NCBI GenBank assembly: GCA_905479325.1
Contig: CAJQLW010000035.1
Span: 1-64,000, forward strand
DNA length: 64,000 bases
Direction of reading: 5' to 3'
DNA from: an uncultured Flavobacteriales bacterium
Lineage (GTDB): Bacteria > Bacteroidota > Bacteroidia > Flavobacteriales_E > Vicingaceae
Made by a program: the position numbers and the translations under genes. This document shows positions 58,530 to 64,000 of the stretch, piece after piece (the first letter of the stretch is position 1; the number at the start of each line of letters is the position of its first letter). The notes under the pieces were generated by a model, which saw only the letters and a program-made list of their open reading frames with translations, did no database searches and was not told the origin of the DNA.

Positions 58530-58537
58530 CAAATTTA
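58530..58537 (-). promoter_or_regulatory. ahcY -7 promoter box
   Basis: The minus strand reads TAAATTTG, an exact TAnnTTTG match ending 26 bases before the ahcY ATG. It lies only 13 bases from the alternative first ATG of the divergent transferase gene. Confidence 0.4.
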
Positions 58538-58585
58538 CCAAATTAATTAATGCTATTTTTTTCAGATAACAGCAAGAACAAAGAT

Positions 58586-59215
58586 ATGTTTGAAAGTCTA
58601 CAAATAACTCCTACCCATTCTATTTACACAGGGTCAGTAATGTATGATAGAAGCGAAGAAATGCATCGGTATTTACAACAGTTAAATTTGAATTTAACCC
58701 ATTTGCAACAAATAAAGAACAAAAAAAGGCGAGCTGAATGGATGTTTATTCGTGAAGTAATGAGCAAAAATATGCCGAAAGGGGAAGATATTATTTATGA
58801 CGAACATCGAAAACCCTTTTTCAAAAACTCAACTCATTACTTAAGCATTTCACATTCCAACGAAAAAATTGCTATTTCTGTTAACGAAAAGCATGAAACT
58901 GGCGTGGATTTACAATACATTACGGATAAGATTATCCGAATAAAATCGAAGTTTCTCAATGAATTCGAGCTAGAACGAGTTTCAGACGACCCGCTTCAAC
59001 TTACCTGCCATTGGTGCATTAAGGAAGCTCTCTTCAAAATTTACGGAAAAAAAGACGCATTCTTAAAAGAGAATTTCGAAGTAAAAGATTTCACATTTGA
59101 AGACAATTTTGGCACAGCAACCGGCATAACTAAAGTTGGCAATTACTTTACCGAGCAAAAAATGGAATTGAGAAAGCTAGATAATTATATGATGGCTTAT
59201 AGTGTGAATTATTAA
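58586..59215 (+). CDS. 4'-phosphopantetheinyl transferase family protein
   Basis: It transfers phosphopantetheine from CoA to a carrier protein. The 209-aa product from ATG 58586 shows SISHSNEKIAISV near 90-102, GVDLQYI (metal Asp) and CHWCIKEALFKIYGKK (WxxKEA). An ATG 36 bases upstream (58550) adds MLFFSDNSKNKD, which does not look like family sequence; 58586 is preferred but not certain. It is a Sfp/EntD-type broad-range enzyme by size rather than the short AcpS form. It probably activates acyl carrier proteins of the fatty-acid genes or a secondary-metabolite system not seen here. Confidence 0.85.
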   Translation: MFESLQITPTHSIYTGSVMYDRSEEMHRYLQQLNLNLTHLQQIKNKKRRAEWMFIREVMSKNMPKGEDIIYDEHRKPFFKNSTHYLSISHSNEKIAISVNEKHETGVDLQYITDKIIRIKSKFLNEFELERVSDDPLQLTCHWCIKEALFKIYGKKDAFLKENFEVKDFTFEDNFGTATGITKVGNYFTEQKMELRKLDNYMMAYSVNY

Positions 59216-59237
59216 TATTGCAGTTATATAATTTGAA

Positions 59238-59987
59238 GTGAAAAAAAATATTTATCAAAATCTGTTACACAAAAAAAATGCCCATCAAAAAATGATGGCA
59301 TTGATTCTTGACCCAGATAAAGTTGACCATACAACAATAAATCAGACGATTGAACAAGCTCACAAAGCTAACATAGACCTGATTTTAGTTGGAGGTAGCT
59401 TGCTGACAGATGGTGATATTGAAAAAACGATTATAACAATTAAGTCGATTAGCTCTATTCCTGTGATACTTTTTCCGGGAAGTACCTCTCAAATTGCTGT
59501 GCAAGCTGATGGAATTTTATTTTTATCACTTCTTTCAAGCAGAAATGCCGAGATGATTATTGGGCAGCAAGTTACTGCTGCACCATATCTCAGAAAAACA
59601 AATCTTGAAGTTATTTCTACAGCCTATTTACTAATCGACTCAGGCAAGCAAACTACAGCTTCATACATGAGTAATTCAAATCCTATTCCGGCTAACAAAC
59701 CTGAGATTGCCGCAAGCACAGCTTTGGCCGGAACGTACATGGGCATGGATTTAATTTACTTAGATGGTGGCAGCGGAGCAGAAAACCCGGTACCTCCAGA
59801 AATGATTTCTAAGGTAAAAGAATACACTTCACAACTTTTGGTAATTGGTGGTGGCTTAAACACTGAAGAAAAAATAGAAGCCGCTTTTTCTGCAGGAGCA
59901 GATATAGTGGTGGTAGGAAATGCAATTGAAAAGAATCCCGAATTTTTAGTTAAGATTGGCAACTTAAAAAAACGATTGAACGGCTAG
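59238..59987 (+). CDS. Geranylgeranylglyceryl phosphate synthase family protein (PcrB-like)
   Basis: A 249-aa TIM-barrel prenyltransferase of the GGGP-synthase/PcrB family. MALILDPDKVD near 20-30 (phosphate and Mg binding), STAYLLIDSGK, IYLDGGSGAENPVP and VVGGGLNTEEKI are conserved. The start is a GTG at 59238. In archaea the enzyme makes the first ether-lipid bond; Bacteroidota homologues have been shown to make the geranylgeranyl product, with unknown cellular purpose. It sits between the phosphopantetheinyl transferase and pnuC, an arrangement I recall from Flavobacteriia. Confidence 0.88.
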   Translation: MKKNIYQNLLHKKNAHQKMMALILDPDKVDHTTINQTIEQAHKANIDLILVGGSLLTDGDIEKTIITIKSISSIPVILFPGSTSQIAVQADGILFLSLLSSRNAEMIIGQQVTAAPYLRKTNLEVISTAYLLIDSGKQTTASYMSNSNPIPANKPEIAASTALAGTYMGMDLIYLDGGSGAENPVPPEMISKVKEYTSQLLVIGGGLNTEEKIEAAFSAGADIVVVGNAIEKNPEFLVKIGNLKKRLNG

Positions 59988-59991
59988 TTTA

Positions 59992-60591
59992 ATGCAAGAT
60001 TTCTTCTCCGGCATTCTCAATGAACTAGAAGTTTTTAATTGGCTTGAAATTACAGCTGTAATTTCGGCTCTTATTTATGTTTTTCTAGCCGCCCGAGGCA
60101 ATAAATGGTGTTTTCTTTTTGGTTTAATTAGTTCTGCCATTTACGTGTACATCACATTTAAGCTCAATTTCTATTTTGATGTCCTCATCAATCTCTATTA
60201 TATCGCCATGTCCTACTTCGGTTGGATCTCTTGGTCGACTGAAAAAGATAACAGCACATTACAGATATCAACAACTCCCAAAAACCAGCTGAAATTTTAC
60301 GTGATTGCAGGAGGAACTCTCACCATAGTGTTAGCTTTTGTAGCAGAATATTTTAGCAATACTCAATTAGCTTATTTAGATGCATTCACAACTATTTTTG
60401 CAATTATTGCAACCTTTATGGTAGTTAAAAAGCGGTTAGAGAATTGGCTTATTTGGATTGTAGTAGACTTGGTTGCCAGCGGAATGTATTTTTACAAGGA
60501 ACTTTACTTTACGGCACTTTTATTTTTTACCTATACAATTATAGCCATTGTGGGCTACTTTAAATGGAAAAAGCTTCTTCAAATCAATTAA
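59992..60591 (+). CDS. pnuC: PnuC-family vitamin transporter
   Basis: A 199-aa inner-membrane transporter with about seven hydrophobic segments. SYFGWISWS near 78-86 contains the WxxW motif of PnuC. PnuC members carry nicotinamide riboside, or thiamin (PnuT) or riboflavin, by facilitated diffusion with trapping by phosphorylation. The next gene is a NadR-like kinase (28-base overlap), favouring nicotinamide riboside; the TPP riboswitch and thiamin receptor just downstream favour thiamin. The choice is open. Confidence 0.9.
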   Translation: MQDFFSGILNELEVFNWLEITAVISALIYVFLAARGNKWCFLFGLISSAIYVYITFKLNFYFDVLINLYYIAMSYFGWISWSTEKDNSTLQISTTPKNQLKFYVIAGGTLTIVLAFVAEYFSNTQLAYLDAFTTIFAIIATFMVVKKRLENWLIWIVVDLVASGMYFYKELYFTALLFFTYTIIAIVGYFKWKKLLQIN

Positions 60592-61091
60592 AAATTGCCA
60601 TAATAGGACCTGAATCCTCCGGTAAATCAACACTATGCGAACAGTTGAGCCGACACTTTTCAGCTTCACGGGTACCTGAATTTGCAAGAAGCTATTTAGA
60701 GACTATTCCCAATTATAGCAGGCATGATTTAGACTATTTTTTAGGCCAACAAATAGCCAACGAAAAGAAAGACCATGCTTCAATTCTGTTCTGCGATACA
60801 GATCCTATTTCGTTTAAAATTTGGTCAATTTATAAGTTCGGAACAGTTAGCAAATACATTAACTCTGTCATTAGTTCTCACAACAATTATGCTCATAGAA
60901 TACTCTTGACGCCAGACTTGCCTTATGAAAAAGATCCATTGAGAGAAAATAGCTCCCTAAAACAACGAATTGAGTTGTTTGAATTATTTAAACAAGAGTT
61001 AGAATTTCATAACCTTAGTTATAGTATTGTTGACGGATTGAACGAAAACCGAATAAAAAATGCAATAAAAACGCTTTCAAAACTAATTTAA
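60564..61091 (+). CDS. NadR-like P-loop kinase (ribosylnicotinamide kinase type)
   Basis: A 175-aa AAA-type P-loop kinase matching the C-terminal domain of NadR. IAIIGPESSGKST (about 11-23) is the Walker A motif, VPEFARSYLE follows, and CDTDPISFKIW and LTPDLPYEKDPLREN near 110-130 hold metal and lid residues. It has no adenylyltransferase domain, so it should only phosphorylate. It overlaps pnuC by 28 bases and traps the imported vitamin; thiamin is the alternative substrate to nicotinamide riboside. Confidence 0.85.
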   Translation: MEKASSNQLKIAIIGPESSGKSTLCEQLSRHFSASRVPEFARSYLETIPNYSRHDLDYFLGQQIANEKKDHASILFCDTDPISFKIWSIYKFGTVSKYINSVISSHNNYAHRILLTPDLPYEKDPLRENSSLKQRIELFELFKQELEFHNLSYSIVDGLNENRIKNAIKTLSKLI

Positions 61092-61093
61092 AC

Positions 61094-61101
61094 TAATTTT
61101 G
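61094..61101 (+). promoter_or_regulatory. Promoter of the TPP riboswitch transcript
   Basis: TAATTTTG matches TAnnTTTG exactly. The predicted start, 5-8 bases on, coincides with the 5' edge of the TPP aptamer at 61109 and follows the stop of the NadR-like gene by two bases. The downstream receptor therefore has its own transcript. Confidence 0.5.
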
Positions 61102-61108
61102 ACATTCA

Positions 61109-61179
61109 TTACAGGGGTGCCACTAGGCTGAGATTATACCCGTTGAACCTGATGCTGGTAATTCAGCCGAAGGGAGTAA
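61109..61179 (+). ncRNA. TPP riboswitch (thi box)
   Basis: The aptamer holds the invariant TPP elements in order: GGGGTGCC (61114-61121), CTGAGA (61128-61133), ACCCGTTGAACCTGAT (61138-61153) and GAAGGGAG (61169-61176). TTAC/GTAA closes P1. TPP binding to this RNA represses the downstream gene, the TonB-dependent receptor at 61251. A 7-base stem (61193-61199 / 61203-61209) with a T-rich tail may be the expression platform, but this is weak. Confidence 0.92.
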
Positions 61180-61250
61180 GTGATTTTTCATCATTTCCGC
61201 TACGGAGATTTCTTTGCGTGTACTTCTATTAACCAATAGAATTAAAGAAG

Positions 61251-63746
61251 ATGAAAAAAATTATTGCCATCACATTACTAGCGCTTCCATTGTTCGTTCA
61301 AGCTCAATTCAGTTTAAGAGGGAAAGTTTTAAGCGAAAAATCGAACCAACCACTTGTTGGAGCTAACCTATATTTGGAAGGAGGATTCAATGCAACTTTT
61401 ACCAATGAAAATGGTGAGTTTAGAATTGGTCGAATCAAAAATCAACAAACAAAAATCATTGTCTCGTACATTGGCTATAAGACAGATACCCTAAGTTTTG
61501 ACCTCAGTAAAAATGACAGTATAACATTGTACCTCAAGCCATTTAGCTATCAATCTGATGAAGTAATCGTTTCTAGCACCAGAGTAGCGGGAAACGCACC
61601 TGCCACCAAAACCAATGTCTCTAAAGAAGAGCTTGCAAAAAATAACTTAGGCCAAGATCTTCCTTATCTTCTTCAGCAAACACCTTCTGTAGTTACAACC
61701 TCTGATGGAGGCACTGGGATTGGTTATACCGGAATTCGAATTAGAGGAAGCGACGCAAGTAGAACAAATGTTACAAATAATGGAGTCCCACTAAACGATC
61801 CTGAATCACATGGCGTTTTTTGGGTAAACATGCCAGACTTTGCATCTTCATTAAATTCAGTTCAAATTCAAAGAGGAGTTGGAACTTCTACCAATGGAGC
61901 TGGAGCTTTTGGCGCAACTATTAACTTAGAAACAAAACTATTAAGCACAGAAGCCTATGGAGAAATTTCAAATTCAGTCGGCTTTTTAGAAAACAACAAC
62001 GAGCTTACCAATGTGCAGTATAACAATAGAAAACATACTGTTCAATTTGGCAGTGGGTTAATTAACAACAAATTTGCTTTTGAAGGCCGACTTTCTAATA
62101 TTCAATCTGAAGGATATATTGACCGAGCTACAGCCGACCTAAAATCATATTTTCTATCAGGCACCTACTATGGTGAAAAAACGGTGTTAAAAGCCATTAC
62201 TTTTGGAGGAAAAGAGGTTACTTACCAATCATGGTTTGGAACGCCACAAGCAAGAGTTGAAAACGACCGAGAAGGTATGCTGGCCTCCGCAGCCAACAAT
62301 GGTTTGTCGGAAGCTCAAACCAATAACTTGCTAAACTCAGGCAGAACTTACAATTTTTACGAATACGACAACCAAGTTGATAACTACAATCAAGATCACT
62401 ATCAACTGCATGTTTCGCATGAATTCAGCGAAAAACTTTCGGTGAATGCCGCATTGCATTATACCAAAGGATATGGATATTTTGAAGAATTTAGAGAAGG
62501 CGAAAGTTTTGGCAGTTACGGGTTGAATAATGTGGTTACGGATTCTGACACCATTGAATCAACAGATTTAATTCGCAGAAGGTGGTTGGACAATGATTTT
62601 TATGGGATGACTTATTCTATCAACTACGACCCAACTAAAAAATTAAATATCAATCTAGGTGGTGGAATAAATAATTACGAGGGCGACCATTTTGGGGAAG
62701 TTATTTGGGCACAATTTGCATCAAGCAGCTTTCCTAGAGAAAATTACTACGAAAGTAGTTCTCAAAAACTAGATGCAAATATTTACCTTAAAACCAACTA
62801 TATTGTAAATGATAAGTTGAGCGTAATGGCCGACTTGCAAGTAAGAAGGATTATTTACACAGCAAAGGGAACCGACAACGATTTAAGGGAAATCGCAATC
62901 AATGAAAACTTTACGTTTTTCAATCCTAAAATAGGTGCGAATTATAAAATTGATGCGAACTGGAGCACCTATGTTTTTGGAGGGGTAGGTAATCGAGAAC
63001 CAAATCGTTCAGATTTTATTGACCAGCCGCCTAATACACCCAAAAGAGATGCTAATCAATCAGAAAGAATGTACAATTTAGAATTGGGTTCAGAATACAA
63101 AACGAGTATCTACAGCCTTTCTGCCAACTTGTATTACATGTATTATTTAGACCAATTGGTTGCTACAGGGCAATTAAATGATGTAGGTTCTCCGCTAAGA
63201 CAGAATGTTGACCGAAGTTTTAGAAGAGGAATTGAAATTCAAGCAGGAGTTAAGGTAACAAAAGAGTTAACTTGGAATGTAACGGCTACGTTAAGCGAAA
63301 ATAAAATTGAAAAATACAATGAGCTACTCTATTCGTATGACGAAAACTTTAGTTTAGATTCCATCTATTCATTTGAATTAGAAAATACTGATATCGCCTT
63401 CTCGCCCAATGTTATTATAACAAGTGAGCTTTCATATCAACCAACAAAAACCATTGAACTTGCATTATTAACCAGGTACATTGGTAAGCAATACCTAGAC
63501 AACACTCAATTTAGAGGCAGAAGCTTAGATGCATATTTGGTAAACGATTTAAGATTTCAAGCTGTAATTCCTCAAAAATTATTTAAAGAGGTTAAACTAC
63601 AACTACTTGTGAATAATATATTGAGCGAAGAATACTCTGCCAATGGATACACATACTCTTATGTATTTGGCGAAAAGGTGACAGAAAATTTTGTTTACCC
63701 ACAAGCGTTAAGAAATTATATGATAGGAATAAACTTAAAGTTTTAG
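61251..63746 (+). CDS. TonB-dependent receptor, probably for thiamin
   Basis: An 831-aa outer-membrane receptor. A signal peptide (about 1-19) precedes a carboxypeptidase-regulatory-like domain (about 21-100, SLRGKVLSEKSNQPLVGANLYLEGG). A plug with GYTGIRIRGSDASRTNVTNNGVPLNDPESHG near 155-186 and a barrel ending in RNYMIGINLKF follow. It lies directly behind a TPP riboswitch, so thiamin or a precursor is the likely ligand. This matches the thi-box-controlled receptors described for Bacteroidota. Confidence 0.9.
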   Translation: MKKIIAITLLALPLFVQAQFSLRGKVLSEKSNQPLVGANLYLEGGFNATFTNENGEFRIGRIKNQQTKIIVSYIGYKTDTLSFDLSKNDSITLYLKPFSYQSDEVIVSSTRVAGNAPATKTNVSKEELAKNNLGQDLPYLLQQTPSVVTTSDGGTGIGYTGIRIRGSDASRTNVTNNGVPLNDPESHGVFWVNMPDFASSLNSVQIQRGVGTSTNGAGAFGATINLETKLLSTEAYGEISNSVGFLENNNELTNVQYNNRKHTVQFGSGLINNKFAFEGRLSNIQSEGYIDRATADLKSYFLSGTYYGEKTVLKAITFGGKEVTYQSWFGTPQARVENDREGMLASAANNGLSEAQTNNLLNSGRTYNFYEYDNQVDNYNQDHYQLHVSHEFSEKLSVNAALHYTKGYGYFEEFREGESFGSYGLNNVVTDSDTIESTDLIRRRWLDNDFYGMTYSINYDPTKKLNINLGGGINNYEGDHFGEVIWAQFASSSFPRENYYESSSQKLDANIYLKTNYIVNDKLSVMADLQVRRIIYTAKGTDNDLREIAINENFTFFNPKIGANYKIDANWSTYVFGGVGNREPNRSDFIDQPPNTPKRDANQSERMYNLELGSEYKTSIYSLSANLYYMYYLDQLVATGQLNDVGSPLRQNVDRSFRRGIEIQAGVKVTKELTWNVTATLSENKIEKYNELLYSYDENFSLDSIYSFELENTDIAFSPNVIITSELSYQPTKTIELALLTRYIGKQYLDNTQFRGRSLDAYLVNDLRFQAVIPQKLFKEVKLQLLVNNILSEEYSANGYTYSYVFGEKVTENFVYPQALRNYMIGINLKF

Positions 63747-63764
63747 CAGGCGGAAAGAGCTTCT

Positions 63765-63772
63765 TATATTTG
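63765..63772 (+). promoter_or_regulatory. Promoter box for the terminal peptidase gene
   Basis: TATATTTG is an exact TAnnTTTG match ending 21 bases before the ATG at 63794, giving a short leader. Confidence 0.4.
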
Positions 63773-63793
63773 AGGTTCACTTAATTTAAAAAC

Positions 63794-64000
63794 ATGAAGT
63801 ATCTTCCTATCAGTTCCAATTTATTTGTAAAAAATAGAGCAAAACTTGCCGAAAGAATGATGCCGGGTTCGTTGGCCATATTTAATGCTAACGACATTTT
63901 GCCATCAAACGCAGACGGCACCATGGCTTTTCGTCAGAATAATGATTTATTTTATTTGTCGGGAGTTGATCAAGAAGAGTCGATTTTAGTTTTATTCCCA
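63794..64000 (+). CDS. Aminopeptidase P family protein (M24), N-terminal fragment
   Basis: An open frame of 69 codons runs from the ATG at 63794 to the window end. The text resembles the AMP_N domain of Xaa-Pro aminopeptidase: NRAKLAERMMPGSLAIFNAND followed by FRQNNDLFYLSGVDQEES. The catalytic creatinase-fold domain lies beyond the window. Clipped by the window edge and not itself broken. Confidence 0.8.
   Translation, partial: MKYLPISSNLFVKNRAKLAERMMPGSLAIFNANDILPSNADGTMAFRQNNDLFYLSGVDQEESILVLFP

Overview
The window looks like an A+T-rich chromosomal segment from a member of the Bacteroidota, most likely Flavobacteriales or a close relative. Support for this comes from FadL-type, DUF6089-type and POTRA/BamA outer-membrane proteins, two surface proteins with the gliding-motility (CHU/type B) C-terminal domain of the type IX secretion system (T9SS), a PorV-like barrel, two TonB-dependent receptors with a carboxypeptidase-regulatory-like N-terminus, an L32 with a degraded zinc ribbon, and TAnnTTTG promoter boxes. 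The family-level placement is inference. I recognise no transposase, integrase, phage gene, CRISPR array, rRNA or tRNA. Coding density is very high: the largest gene-free gap is about 190 bases.

Layout. 1-135 is the tail of an unidentified gene. 215-2939 (minus) is a FadL-like porin followed by an SGNH/GDSL lipoprotein. 3066-5932 is a two-gene 2-oxoacid:ferredoxin oxidoreductase (korAB). 6016-10979 (minus) is pdxA, DUF177, rpmF, fabH, accB, accC, linking PLP synthesis, ribosome assembly and fatty-acid initiation. 11101-15482 is mqnC (futalosine-pathway menaquinone synthesis), a large CHU-type surface protein and riboflavin synthase in one tight run. metF and a second CHU-type protein follow on the minus strand. 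19935-25771 holds lepA, then a minus-strand group of DUF4296 lipoprotein, pyrC and a DPM1-like glycosyltransferase, then an alpha/beta hydrolase and pdxJ.

25845-35870 is an envelope-biogenesis run: CBS protein, single-POTRA barrel, nadK, two small barrels, uppS, bamA, two OmpH/Skp chaperones and murI. Together they make the lipid carrier for peptidoglycan, insert outer-membrane proteins and supply D-glutamate. prfB, recQ, ligA, an AtoE-type transporter, an orphan OppC-type permease, a glycosyltransferase with a YbhN/MprF-like flippase domain, ruvC, a HIT protein and greA follow.

47095-56213 (minus) is the most unusual locus: a 1255-aa TonB-dependent receptor, a 1415-aa secreted protein with a T9SS-like C-terminus, and a PorV-like barrel, packed with gaps of 20 and 3 bases. 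I infer they form one secretion or surface-assembly module. 56347-63746 carries a small basic exported protein, a Rieske-fold lipoprotein lacking most iron-sulfur ligands, ahcY, a phosphopantetheinyl transferase, a GGGP synthase homologue, pnuC, a NadR-like kinase, and a TPP riboswitch in front of a TonB-dependent receptor (probably for thiamin). The window ends inside an M24 aminopeptidase P.

Two genome-scale habits stand out. Ten of the features below have a perfect TAnnTTTG box close to a start codon, with another perfect one upstream of pdxA. Convergent genes either share a bidirectional terminator hairpin (three pairs) or have no room for one (six pairs, four of which share a single tetranucleotide as both stop codons).
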